60,000 nt of DNA from Owenia fusiformis (GCA_903813345.2 CAIIXF020000006.1:1304001-1364000), one strand, 5' to 3'. Counted from the first letter of the stretch, positions 10,401-22,292 are shown. Numbers and translations are program-made. Notes: a model not told the origin generated them from the letters alone.

Positions 10401-13022
10401 TCATTCGATTTTTTATGACCATACATGTATGAATGTAATAAACTAATTAACTCAACTAAAATAAATAAACTAAGTAACTAGTTAAAAGCATTACTAACCA
10501 TTTTAGAAATAATAATTTCACAGATTTAAACATCATGATTCAAATAAAATGCACAAAAACAAACAGTTATGACGTCATAATTAAGGTGCAAATCACCCTA
10601 TTTGCATATTTTATGAAGTGTGTGATTGTTTCATCTATTACCTTTCATTTGGTGCAAATTTCATCGAAATCTGAGCAATAATGACGAAGATATGGGCCAA
10701 ACACTGAAAAGAGCCCCTAAAAGTGGGTGTGGCAAATTTACTTTGTTACCATAGTAACGCTGCCGCGGATTCAGAATTGCCAACTTAATATATTTTGATT
10801 GCATCATCTAATACCTTCCATTTGGTGTGAATTTCATCGAAATCTGAGCAATAATGAAGGAGATAGGGGCCAAACACTGAAAATAACCCCTAAAAGTGGG
10901 CGTGGCTTATTTACTTGGTTACCATAGCAACGCCGTCGCGGATCCAGAATTGCCAACATCATTTTTCTTGGTAAGTATCATGTATAGTTCATAAAAATGT
11001 ATGTCGCTTAGCTCGCCTCTAAAAAGGACACGGAATTACCTTTGCTCCCATACTATATATTATATTATATTATTTTATATTATATTATATTATGTTATAT
11101 TTAGAGGTTATGTCACTATGACGTGAAATATGCCTGAGTTCTCCCAATATAGGCCGACCTTGGGAGGCTCTATATTTGGCCAAGAACGAAGGCATATTTC
11201 ACGTCATAGTGACATAACTGATGTATTACATGCCTTTGTTCCCATGGTTACTTTGTATCAATGACGTGACGTCATGATATTATCATGGTTATTAAAGAAA
11301 TCTAATATCAAAACGAGGTAAGCGGGCTATATTGGGGTAATCGGGCAATATCGGTGGATATAGCTCGCTAACCTTCCCATTGACTTCCATACAAATGCTT
11401 CGCTAGGTATGTAATACTATATCATATTATATTATAATATATATTATATCATATCTCATGATATTCATGTAAATGGAACAACAACAGACATATAAGAGAA
11501 ATAATGTCTCAATTAGTGCAATATTTTGGTGATTTCCATTGCTCACTTTAATACATGATCGTGTGATATCAATTTCTTAGTTGATACACACTAATCTACA
11601 GGATTAAGGGTAATACTTATGTTCTAGCCGTGTCTCAGATTTCAAAGGAAACCAGAGAGGACAGAGGCGAGGTCTTTAAAAATAAAATCAAAAGTAATCT
11701 TTCTTGCAGCTTTTGCTCCAGAATGTGACTGTATTCAATTCACCTTTGAGGAGAATTTCACTGAAAAGGACGTCTTGCAAGAGACACCTATCCACCTTGA
11801 TGGTGCTAATGTTAGGGCTACCCAAGCTATATGTGGCGATCATGCTCTGGAGTTTAATGGTATTAATGCTGCAAGTGTTGACTTCTTCAGAAGAAAACCT
11901 CTAGGGGAACAATTCACTTTCAGTTTTGGGTAAAAGCAATTGTATTTCATGCTTAATACCATTTGTATGCACGATTGAAATAACAACAGTGTTTTGACAA
12001 GCTGAATTTGTTAACTAATTTTATAATTCTTATGTTTCAATAAAAGTTGGTTCCGTATAATCATGTCTCATTGTAGATGTGGTTTATTGTAGTGTCGATG
12101 GGTCTCAGGGAGAAATCATTACCAATGGAAATGGCGAGACTTCTCCCACGTTTTTAGTTACTCTCAACGGAGCCACAAATGTTGCTCTCACTTTAGAGAG
12201 TGGTGTTAAAATATCCCTTAGCGGAGGGGTACGTAGCACATTTGTTTCCGGTTAGGTGAATGAGCTATGATAAGTCTACCCACTTTGGATTTGCAATCAT
12301 TATGTAATACGTATTATATGGAGTTAATTAAGCTATTAATAAAAGCGTTTTTCATTGGGAAAAGATACCCATATATATTATTGTGAAAATAATCTGATTA
12401 AGTTATATTATTTCGTTATTGATACATCCTTGACAATTATTGTTCTATATAGCTAGGTATGTTTGTGACGATTGTCAAAGATGGAGAGAGTACAAAACTG
12501 TATATAGATGGCATGATTGTTGACGAAGAACTAGCCAAAGGTACATGAATCATCACTAATAAATTGTACGATTTATTGCCTGTAATGAAATGGCGCTTAT
12601 ACTCGTAAATAACAAAATACTTGATTGAATTACATATGGGGAAAATGAAATTATACGGAATTATAATATAGTAAGCATATATTGTACCAAATCCGAAATT
12701 TGACCCAGCGTTAACACGATCCACAACATGTTTATTCCAGGACAACCAGCATTTACAGATTCGCCATTAAAGATAGGGACTGGATTTGTTGGCTCATTTG
12801 ACCAGGTAACCGAATATTATGCCACTATAATTGTAAATATTCTAAATAATAGAACACTGACATAGCTCAATGACAGCAAAGTCATTATAAAAAAATGTCA
12901 AAGTCATTATAAACATTATATGCCATTTTTATTTCCAGCTTGTTTATTGCACGTTTGCGTATACAGACGATCAAGTGAACAATTTGGCTTCTTGTAATGT
13001 GAAAATAGATGTTCAGAACTGA
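4431..13022 (+). CDS. Secreted CBM14-LamG protein, paralog 1 (13 exons, 516 aa)
   Basis: Exons 4431-4503, 4767-4784, 4943-5051, 5331-5428, 5579-5635, 5764-5946, 6244-6438, 6650-6874, 11710-11929, 12093-12228, 12453-12540, 12741-12805 and 12939-13022 join in frame to 517 codons. Residues 1-18 form a signal peptide (MALQFILTSWLVIFAHG). Domains in order: CBM14 (about 31-99; GGDCCHFIQC, PLVWNRAITACD), Cys-rich module A (about 100-179; ends CPKGQIFSADDCCCE), CBM14 (180-244; GDDCCTYHQC, SVWNQKILNCD), module B (245-319; ends CDEGQVFDLECCCC), LamG-like domain (320-516). CBM14 binds chitin; with LamG this suggests a secreted matrix or cuticle protein, by analogy with Pif-type proteins, but no VWA domain is visible. 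The start gives a good signal peptide. Intron 8 (4.8 kb) holds a large fold-back element beginning 24 bp past the donor. That donor and intron are inferred by alignment with the neighbouring paralog. Confidence 0.85.
4767..4784 (+). other. 18-nt microexon of paralog 1
   Basis: Exon 2 is only 18 nt, phase 1 on both sides, between TTTCAG and GTAAGT, and encodes six residues (LEVDPG with the split codons). Paralog 2 has an 18-nt exon at the same place (16233-16250), which supports both. The - strand paralog has no counterpart; its first exon is longer and joins CBM14 directly. Confidence 0.75.
7814..7834 (+). repeat. Poly-G run of 21 bases
   Basis: An uninterrupted G21 tract at the inner end of the left fold-back arm, with quadruplex-forming potential. 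The right arm has a shorter C-rich counterpart at about 10145-10156. Confidence 0.9.
8085..9475. repeat. C-rich minisatellite inside the fold-back element
   Basis: About 1.4 kb of degenerate units near 31 bp of the type GTGGCCCCCAAAAGCATCCTA. There is a higher-order repeat: the block starting near GTGACACCCAGTGGCCC recurs at about 8580, 8777, 9009 and 9238 (spacings of about 198, 232 and 229 bp). Open frames on both strands in this stretch come from the repeat and encode nothing recognisable. Confidence 0.9.
11055..11100. repeat. TATAT microsatellite
   Basis: Runs of TATAT/TATTA directly outside the right end of the fold-back element. Confidence 0.75.
11107..11417. repeat. Compound palindrome with CRE-like motifs
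   Basis: Bases 11107-11134 and 11191-11218 form a perfect 28-bp inverted repeat containing TGACGTGA. A second, weaker inverted pair (GTATTACATGCC near 11223-11234; GGTATGTAATAC near 11406-11417) encloses a TGACGTCA site near 11264-11274. It is probably another small fold-back element in the same intron. Confidence 0.7.
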
Positions 13023-13104
13023 GCTAAATGTGATTTCCTGTTCTTGCGCCTGTGACTCAATGCACACGAGATATAGTTCACATAATGTCGTTGAAAAAAC
13101 AAAA

Positions 13105-13110
13105 AATAAA
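13105..13110 (+). promoter_or_regulatory. Poly(A) signal of paralog 1
   Basis: AATAAA lies 83 bp after the TGA stop of paralog 1; its position suits cleavage soon afterwards. Confidence 0.55.
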
Positions 13111-13215
13111 ATGTTACTAATTAATGAGCTTTGATTTTCTTGTTGTTACTATATAAGTAAAGAATGGTCCAAGATGTGTAATATTTTAAAATGGTTTAGA
13201 AAGGTATCCGTAACA

Positions 13216-13705
13216 TGCAAATTACATCGGCCCCGTCAAGCTGTGACGGACCCTGTACAACCTCGCTTGTAATTTTCGAGCCAAGTGAGAGCTTGTAATT
13301 ACAAGGCCCGTAATTTTCGACCCCCGTACTTCACCGTACGGTACCCGTTACGAGCCCCGTAATAAATCGTAATTTTCGAATCCCCGTACTTCCGCGCACG
13401 GTGCCTGTTACGAGGCCCGTAATAGCTCGTAATTCTCGAGCCTTGTATTTGCCTGTGCGATGCCCGTAACAAGGCCCGTAATGGCTTGTAATTTTCGATT
13501 ACTGTACTTCCCCGTTTTATTTTGATGAACACTTTTTTGATCGTACGGGCCTCGAAAACAACAATTACGAGCATTGTACGAGCTCGTACGGGCCTCTAAA
13601 ACGAGCTCCGTACGAACCCGTGCGAGGATCGTGCTCCTTTTGCCCGTAATGACTCGTAATTCTCGAAGCTCGTACGAGCTTGTACGGGGCCCGATGTAAT
13701 TTGCA
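13216..13705. mobile_element. MITE with 22-bp terminal inverted repeats and a reiterated interior
   Basis: The ends are TGCAAATTACATCGGCCCCGT on the left (13216 onward) and the complement of TGCAAATTACATCGGGCCCC on the right (13684-13705), differing by one base insertion. The interior repeats degenerate blocks such as CCCGTAATTTTCGA, CCCGTACTTC and GCCCGTTACGAGG. A 91-codon frame on - (13299-13574) simply reflects this repetition. There is no transposase. Confidence 0.8.
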
Positions 13706-14514
13706 CGTGTGCCTCCTTCCTACCTTCCCAGTTCATGCATGTATTAAGGAAAATATAGCCTGTTGCATGGGTTCACTTTTTTGGACCACCCTGTATATGC
13801 ACTTTTCTAAAAAATGGATCAATATGGTGTCTTGTCATTTTGTTATTAGCTTCATCAAGTTCCATGAAATAGCTACAGGACTACAGTTTTCATATTTAAA
13901 TGTAATGTATTACGTATTATGTATTTGACTTCATTAAATTGAAAAAGTCTATCAACATTTTAATTTTTTGAGTAATGAAAAATTGATGAAATTAGTGCTA
14001 TTTCATCACTTATCATATGAGTACTCATTTAGTACAAAAAATGCACTTAATTAATTCTCATAGTATGAGTGCCCATTGAGTAATGAAAAATTAATAAAAT
14101 GTACTAAAAACATGCAATAAATCAGTACTCATGTCATAAGTGCTCATTTAGTACTTATATTTACTGAAATAGGTACTCAATTAGCGCTTAAATGAGTAAT
14201 TTTAGTACTCAGCATAACTCCCTGTGGGGACTCTGATTTTAAGAGCTACGCTCAAGAGGGGCCTTAAAACGTAAGATGTGTTTTTTAAATGTTACATGTA
14301 TGAATTTAAAAATACTTAATACACATTAACCTATATCGATCTAAGAAGCCTATGATTTATTAATATATAACTGTCGAATGGCCTTCACTTTTTCAACTAT
14401 CATACCTAGTCACGTGACACCATCCATCATTCATTATTATATACTTTAATAATCGCCCGTAGGGTTAGGGGCATACGTAGCAGGGTGCCATCTCAACGAA
14501 TCCAAGGGATCAGG
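13706..14514. other. Intergenic region between paralogs 1 and 2
   Basis: AT-rich. Bases 13970-14215 contain many degenerate copies of a motif like AGTACTCATTTAGTAC and GAGTAATGAAAAATT in both orientations, probably an old repeat. The promoter of paralog 2 should lie towards the right end, but I see no certain core element. Confidence 0.5.
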
Positions 14515-17500
14515 ATGGTGATTTTAGCGGTTTTTCTCGGACTTTTGGTGGCCGTTTCCGGCCAGTTTGATGATCCCATCCCAAGTAAGTCAATCAGGAC
14601 GTCTATATAACTGAGTGCTGTGAAAATGGGAATAATGGCATCTTAAATACGTGCGTCTGTCATCGGAATAAACCATGTAATCTAATTGATATACATGCAT
14701 ATGTATATATACTTAATTAAACATTTGACAAATGAAACAGAAAGTTAAAAGATTGGTATATTCATAATTAAAAGAATATTATTAAGATATTTAAGATTTG
14801 CTTTAATGTCCATATTTCCTAGCAAATAGATAAAAGTACCAGATATAATCGATTGCACATGTTATGTATAAGAAGAATTAAGTAACGGCCCTTCCCAAAA
14901 TGAATGAATATAAAAAAAATCTCAAATATTCGAATATTTAAATACTGATCTTGCCGAAATTATTTTGGTTTGGCTCGCAAAAGGTGTCTGATTTTTCATT
15001 ATTTCTAGCAATTTCTACAAGAAAACAAAATGATTCAATTAATGTAGGGTGAGTTAACACATTCGTTTCTTTTAAAAAATATATACATGAGGGTATTGTT
15101 AATAAATCGTTTTTATCAAATTTGACAGATGATAATATTTGTCAGTACAATTAACATTTATGTCTAAACATGGTGGGCCAAAAACATTACACAAAACGTA
15201 CATCATGACACATAATTGTGAAGACAATTTAATTCCCCATAATTTTATGTATACCATCGTAGCATGACATTAATAGGAACATAGAATTGTGCGAAACCAG
15301 CCATAGTTTTCTCCTGATGACCATTGTGAATTGTTGTGTTTTATGGATGATGATGATGGCTTTGCGAACGGATGTTGACCCTTTGAATTGCCTGTGAACT
15401 TCGAGACTGGATTTTATCTACTCACATACTCGTTGTCGTGGGGGGAGGGGTCATAAGGACTAAAAGCTAAATTTGCTGACGTTTTTACTGAAAGGAAACA
15501 TTCATTTATTTTCAAACAATCGACCCGTTTCCCTACTAGCAGCTCTTTCAAGATACTTATTGCAAAGTGCAAGTCAAACTTTTGATCATCTTCAAAAATC
15601 AATGTTGGATTTCAGAAAAATAAATCAATCAAAATGACAGTTCATTGAGAAAATACTTCAGACAAATTAAGTCAATTCACATTAAGAAATGAATTCAAAA
15701 AGGCCTTTGATTCTACCCTTTACAAATCATTGCATTTTTGGTTCACGAATAAATTACATGACTACTAGCAGAGTGCAAATTCAAATTATGGAATTCCACA
15801 AGGATCTGTTCTTAGCCCTGCCATAACAAAATATAAGAAATTAAATTCATATATGATTTATCTTATTTTCAACCATATTTCTCTTAAAATTTAGTTTGCG
15901 TTCAAAATCTATATACTGTATGTTATATTGCTCGCCCTCTGATAGAGCCCACAAATTCGAAGAAATAATTGTCACTTTTTTGTCTTACCTAAAAGTTTAT
16001 AACTCCCCAAATTTCATACCACCGCACGAAATAATCTCATAGATATAACAAATGTCCATAATAATCGGGATCAAACAATGTTTTTTAATATCTTTGTCTA
16101 TTCTTCTTATTTTTTTCATTTGTAAAAATATATCTTTTAAAGTAAATCCACATGCTGCAATATTCTCGATGTATGTAAAAGATATGACATAAGTATTGCA
16201 ACTTTAAATTATTTGTTATTTTTCTCTTTCAGGAGTTGATACAGTACCGGGTAAGTAGAATCAGTTTCCATCACTAGAAATGCATATAGGCAGTTCTAAT
16301 CGAATCTACAGTAAAGATCGAATCTACAGTAAAGATGTTTCATTTCACTCTGGAAACATGATACCAAGAACAAAACAAGTGTTTGATGTGTTTTCTAAAA
16401 TAATATAGATGAAAGTATATATATATATTTTTCAAATTATATTGTTACCATTCAAAAAATGACCATTAAATTGACTATGTGTTAAATTTTTATTACTGGT
16501 TTTAAGAGAAACGTTTGTTCATATCGATACGACTCCTTTCCCATTATTAGCAACAAAAGTTAAGATTTTTACAATGAATTACAACTCTATATATTGTAAG
16601 ACACATCATTTTCATGTCACCACCACAAGTTGTAACATACTGTTATACTCTCCAACATTTTCGTTGACGGTGTTCAGCAATAGAGTAGTTTCTAAATAGC
16701 TTTATAATCTTGCTAAATCTCGTTTTTCATGAGATTTTTAGAGATTTGCACTTTTTACCTCTAATGACTTACTTTTCTTTATTTTTGATAGCATATAAAT
16801 AAATAATTTTCCATGACATTTAAAAAAAACCTGGGCCAAATCTCCATTGGTGCAATGCTAAGCTTCATTAAAACCTTGGCTTATTCGTATGACAACCAAC
16901 ATTTTCATGTTTAATCACAATATGTACATTAACAGTATCATCCGATAGTATGCCATTCGAGTTTCAGACAGATTCAACCAACACTTTTTGACAAATCATG
17001 GAATTAAGTGACTATTGCAAGTTTCTAGCATTGAACTGAATGGAGGTGTGGCCCAAGAAAATCAAAGACAAACAAGGGTGACATCTATTATGTCAGCGTT
17101 ATTCAGCTATTTAGAAACTATACAATTGGAGCTCGGCCGTTGGCGCTCGGATTTCGGCGTCTGTAACAAATGGCATTCTGCATGGTTATGCCCTTTTCTT
17201 ATTTTGATAATTGTAGATGACTGTGTGGCGTTCAATGGCTTAGTGCCCTACGAAGATTCCCCAGGTGGTGACTGTTGCCATTTCATTCAATGCGACGCTT
17301 CAAATGCAAACAAAACTGGATTTCTGTAAGCATGTGTTCTTGTCTTCTGAATGGAAAATGCCGAGAAGCGTAATAACAAGAAAGGAAAAGTAAAAGCTCA
17401 ACCGGTCATGAGGCAAACAGACCCCCAATATCCCAAAAGTGTGATATTAATAATGCATGAATACTATTACCCCTTGTAATATTGCCAAATTGAATGACGT

Positions 17501-20500
17501 AAATCTGAATAAAAAGAGGATAGATACAGATTGCAAGTGGCTTCCCTGAGCTATTTAGGAAAATAAAAATAGTATAAAGCGCTAGAAAACATCAACATTT
17601 TAAACAATGGTGTCAAAGATCAATGCTTGTGAAAATTGGGTATCAACTTGGAACTATCTATTTCAATATTAGTTTGATTTTACTTCTTTTAAATGAAAGA
17701 TTTATCGACCTAATGTACTAGGCTCTGACCATCAAAGCAAAACATTGATCCATTGTTTTCAGATTTAAATGTGTCTACCCACTAGTATGGAACAGAGAAA
17801 TTCCAGCCTGTGATGAAGACACCAATGTTGCTGGTGCTTGTATCCACACTGATTGTTCGAGTACGTATCATGCACATATTGAAACCAATTTTCAAACAAC
17901 AGTTTCACTTGGTTAACAATGTGTTCGCTATAGAGAACATTTTCACTTTGTTTATTAGTTTTTAATTACTTTTATAACAGCGGAACAGCGAAAAATCATT
18001 CGTATTTTTTACCATAAAATTTGGACAAGTGAATAGCATATGTTTTAGGCTTCCAATCATTAGTTTTTATTTTCTTTACTCTTCTTTAGCTCAGATATCC
18101 CAAACCGAGCTAGAAATTGGCAATTGGACTAATATTAGCAATGATGATGTTTATGTGTTATGGGTTGGGACATTGGCTTTCAGCAGACTCTTGAAAGCCC
18201 ATGGTTGAAATAGGGCCTTGCATCATCTCAAATCATGAATCCCACTCAATGCATAGATCGCATATATACCTGAGAAAAGTGATTTCTCAATACTATTTTA
18301 GCATTGCTAGTTCTCATACAATAATATAATATTTCAGCTGAACCTGAACCCAAACTGGGCTGTGTGAGTAATGAGGCGATCAAGGACGAGTTTGGTGAGT
18401 ATTGAACAACTTGATCCGATTGATTTTAATTGGAAACCACTTTGACCTTCATTTCAAGGAAGATGGCTCATGGTGGATATGATTTAAGTATTTCTACCAA
18501 CTTTTAAAAAATTCGATCATTCGAGTTTTCTACAATTTCAGTTGGTCAAAATATGTCCTGAAATTGCGACGAACATTGCGCTTTCTTTACAAATCAAAAT
18601 AAATATAAATTGAAATTACGTTATGTCTTAAGTTCATAATTCAATTGCCCTAAACTGGTAAATATAAAACATTGAGATTGGTTTCTTCAAGTTTCTGGTT
18701 CAGACAATATGATAAATAAAAATGATGAATGTATTATTAGGACCAAATTTTTGCTGTCTTGAGGGAGAAGATGCAGTATATGAAGCATTGATTGACGTTT
18801 CTCCAGCAGAGTACAGAGTGCGATATGTTGAGGGAGAGTTCACAATGGGCAATGCTTTTGATACATTACGTTGCCCTCGTGGCCAACAGTTTAGCAGCGA
18901 AGATTGTTGTTGCGAAACTGAAGTTCGTAAGTCTTATTGTGAAAATTGACGCTAAACTCACCTTTAATTAGTCACGAAATGGTTTCCATATGTGAAAATA
19001 ATTGTTATATGTTATTGTTTTTTGTTACTTATTACTTTGAAACGACATTTGCTATTAATTAAACTCCAAATTATCACACCGGTCGTATCAATTAAGCGTG
19101 ACCATATTAAAGGAATTTAAAGGAGCTCGAGTGACTGGGTTCAAAACATAAATATTGTCTTAATTCCATTATGATACTCGTCTTTAGAGTGTAATAAACA
19201 TTTTACATCTAGCTCACGTACCCGAGTGCGAAGAGGCATTCTATTTCCAATCCCCGGGTGACGATTGTTGTACATACCATCAGTGTTGGCCAAACAAGAC
19301 CGGCTTCTGGGATGTCACATGTATGGGATCGGTATGGAACCAGAAGATTCTTAATTGTGACGACCCTAGTCTTGTTGACGGATGTGAGAATGCTGACTGT
19401 ATCATGGGTTTGTATTTTAATATTGATACTTCGATAGATATAGAGCGTTCAATCGTTGGCTTTCTCTTGAAAGCCCATGTTTCAATTAAGCGTTCTGGCG
19501 AAATGTTTGAATACCCGACGCAAAGATTTGACTTTTTCCCGATTTTAGTTACGATGACGAAAAAAAGTCTAACAATACTTCCACGTGAACTGTGCTCTCC
19601 AGTATACGTCACGTATTTTATGTGCGACATGTATATTACAGAACTTTTATACGCCGTACATAGCTTAGCTTTAAAAAGTGGTGTGACATATTCATTATAG
19701 AAATGACTGAGAAAGTTTGCCCCGACAAAGACGCTCTTGCTGCTGAGGGAAAATGCTGTGCCCAAGGTCAAGTATACATCAAGGACCTTGATGATCCCTT
19801 CGAAGACGGAAGCGCATTCTACGTCGGTGATGAGCAGAAGTTTGATTATTTGGCTTTCTGTCCTGTCGGACAAGTGTTCCAATTGGACTGTTGTTGTTGC
19901 TATGGAATGATATGTAAGAATATTGTAATTTTTTGTGACGTTGGAAATGTTATCGGGGTCGTAGTCAAATATCCCTTCCCCCATCATAATAGTTACCTAA
20001 TACAGCGCTATCCAATAAAATCCAAATTACCAAATTTATGGGAGGGAGAGGGTATTTCCGAGGAACACAGTTTATACATTCTAAATTAGAATCAATTGGA
20101 TTATTTAATCAAGACAAAAATGTGGGTAACTCCACTATTCTATGTTTATACGAATCTGCAATATTTTCTAAAAGGTCAATATCAAAATACTAAATCTGAT
20201 CTTTTTCTCCAGTGTACACTCCAGAATGTGATTGCATTGAATTCTCATTCGAACCTGACTACTTGGACAGAGATCAACTCCAGAACGTATCAATTATCAA
20301 CGGAGACGCTGTGGTATTGGACACAGGTGAATTGTGTGGAGCTAATGTACTTGTATTTGATGGCGATGATGTTGCAACTGTCGATTACTTTGCAAGAAAT
20401 GCTCTTGGTGGAGATTTTACTTTCAGTTTTGCGTAAGTAATATGAGAAACATAAGCATATGAGATACAATACCAGATATCAGCAGGATAAATGTATAATT

Positions 20501-22262
20501 GCCTTTATGGAAATATTTTAGAAAAAGACTTGGTTGACATTATTTGCATTTTCTATTGATTATCAAACGCATTTTATTGATGAAATGATATGCTTATCTT
20601 TAGTGCCGATGGCTCTGGATCTCTTTTGAGCAATGGCGCTGGTAGCGTAGCTCCCACACTCGAGTGTAGTGTTGGAGGAAGTTCTTCATGCTCTTTTACG
20701 TTTGGTGGCGAACAAATAAATCTCAGTGGTCCTGTAAGTAGTATATCTTATTATCTAGTGTGGCAATTAAATTCTGTCGCATTTGGAACTAATAGATATT
20801 CGAACGTCCAAAACACACTCAAGTTTCTTATACATGACAGAAAAACCATTAGAGTGTAAAGCTTGTAACTGATCTGCTCAAATCTGCTGTCTTCTCGAAT
20901 TAGTTTACATGTCACACGTTTCGTAGTAAACTTATACTTATATACATGTACGATCAACAAAACAAATGATTATATATTAAGTATGCACACATGTGAAAAT
21001 AACCGCCATTACATGATATGATTATAAATCTTTATACTTTCTATCAGAGTGTCAAAAACAGCAACACCTCACCTAAAGCAAATATATGATACATATTGCG
21101 TCGTATATCATCTCAAAGTTTCAGTCTTATGTAAGCCTTGTACGATCTATAATAACAGAGTCACCAAGGAATGCAGAAAACGTACAGCATCTATTTCTAC
21201 GTGTTATTCCTCTAATGTTACTCCAGAATTAGTAACTTTAAGATTGCATTGCACATTGTCTATAATTAAGTTATTTTACTGAGGAGGGTGTCGCTGATTA
21301 TTGACACCCTGTACATACAGCGTTATCTTCTAATTTGTTTCTCATAGGGAGGGCAATTTGTAACTGTTGTAAGATCAGAAGAGGGCAAGTCTATTTCCCT
21401 ATACGTCGATGGTAGTTTGGCAGATACTCAGCCTGCCGCTGGTAAGTCTCTTATAAAGCGGTTAAGTATTGTCGTTAAGTATTGTCATTAACATTCAGTT
21501 TTTATGTCACCAGCAACAGTGACATATTGTTATGGTCTCCATTTTGAGACCGCGGTTGGAGTCCGGCGTCTGGCGATCGGCGTCTGTAGCAAATGGCAGA
21601 ATGTGACATTTCGCATGTTAATGCCTTGTTGAATAGTTTATATGTAATGCTCTTAACCTAATACAAATTATTTGTCTTTCAATACACTTCACTGTGTTGG
21701 ATTTTGTTTATCATCAATGACATTCTTCAAGTAGCAGTATGGGATATTAATTTGAATACATGCGTGTCAAAATCAAAATATTAGCATAAAGTCAAAAATA
21801 CTATTAAGAAATAATCATAAAGCAACCTAAAGCCATTTTTGCATTCCCATATTAGGAAGAATGGATACTACTGACTGCCCATTAAAGATCGGAGAGGGAT
21901 TCGTAGGTGCTTTTGATTCGGTAAGTGTATCCTATTTTAAACTGTTAATCTCTTTTTAAAGTGGAGTATCTAAATAATACACGGTGCGTCCTAAGGTATT
22001 TGATCAACATGAAACTACTTACAAAACACCATGTTATTTTCGCTAATACCTGTTGGAATAACCTTCTGATCTGGTCCCTATTTGCCGGATTTTGTTTTGT
22101 TACAAATTCTTGCAATATTCCTTCCCGTTCACCTACCCAGTAGGGTGTTTTAAATTGTTGTCTTATTTTTTGCAGTTGGTGTTTTGTACATTCGCCTATG
22201 ACGAAGCACAGGTTAGCGGCCTGGCTAACTGTAATGTAGCATTTGATGCCAGAGTTTCATAA
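14515..22262 (+). CDS. Secreted CBM14-LamG protein, paralog 2 (13 exons, 513 aa)
   Basis: Exons 14515-14584, 16233-16250, 17217-17325, 17763-17860, 18338-18394, 18741-18926, 19213-19407, 19701-19913, 20213-20432, 20604-20733, 21348-21441, 21856-21920 and 22176-22262 join in frame to 514 codons. The signal peptide is residues 1-18 (MVILAVFLGLLVAVSGQ). Then CBM14 (30-98; GGDCCHFIQC, PLVWNREIPACDE), Cys-rich module A (99-179; FCCLEGEDAVYEA ... CPRGQQFSSEDCCCE), CBM14 (180-244; GDDCCTYHQC, SVWNQKILNCD), module B (245-315; KCCAQGQVYIKD ... CPVGQVFQLDCCCC) and a LamG-like domain (316-513; GDFTFSFA, SLYVDG, CPLKIGEGFVGAFD). Nearly all introns at domain borders are phase 1, which allows module shuffling. 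The exon plan matches paralog 1 exon for exon. An extracellular chitin-matrix role is inferred from the domains. Confidence 0.9.
16611..17195. repeat. Split copy of an intronic repeat also present at 21500-21640
   Basis: The left part (about 16611-16660, ATGTCACCACCACAAG..., TACTGTTATACTCTCC) and right part (about 17130-17195, GGCGTCTGTAACAAATGGCA) resemble the two halves of a sequence of about 140 bp in intron 11 of the same gene. Here about 470 bp of other sequence separates them. The open frame starting at 17015 mostly belongs to this repeat; only bases from 17217 are exon. Confidence 0.5.
21500..21640. repeat. Short intronic repeat (unsplit copy)
   Basis: This stretch begins TTATGTCACCAGCAACAGTG, with a TGTCAC/GTGACA hairpin, and continues to CGGCGTCTGTAGCAAATGGC. 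It shares both halves with the sequence at 16611-17195 in intron 2 of paralog 2. Confidence 0.5.
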
Positions 22263-22292
22263 TTTTTTCTTGTAAGACGTCTATATGTGTAC

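Larger units (their letters stand above)
6898..11054. mobile_element. Large fold-back element (about 4.2 kb) in intron 8 of paralog 1
   Basis: Arms of about 0.93 kb (6898 to about 7835, and about 10135 to 11054) are imperfect inverted copies. Outer ends read AGTATGGGAGCAAAGGT on the left and its complement on the right. Each arm holds two direct copies of a block of about 170 bp starting TTGGCAATTCTG(G/A)ATCCGCG (left arm 7010 and 7180), containing GTTGCTATGGTAACC. The arms end inward with a motif like CAGGGGYGYAG followed by a G-rich run. The core holds a C-rich minisatellite (8085-9475) and a smaller inverted pair (about 9545-9570 and 9942-9968). No transposase is visible, so the element looks non-autonomous. 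Target-site duplications could not be fixed because both flanks are TA-rich. Confidence 0.85.

Noticed and set aside
13299-13574. 91-codon - strand frame with repeated Arg/Tyr/Gly-rich units
   Set aside because: It lies wholly inside a MITE core of reiterated GC-rich blocks.
19280-19987. 235-codon - strand frame
   Set aside because: It is antisense to exons 7 and 8 of paralog 2, whose + strand exons match the other paralogs.
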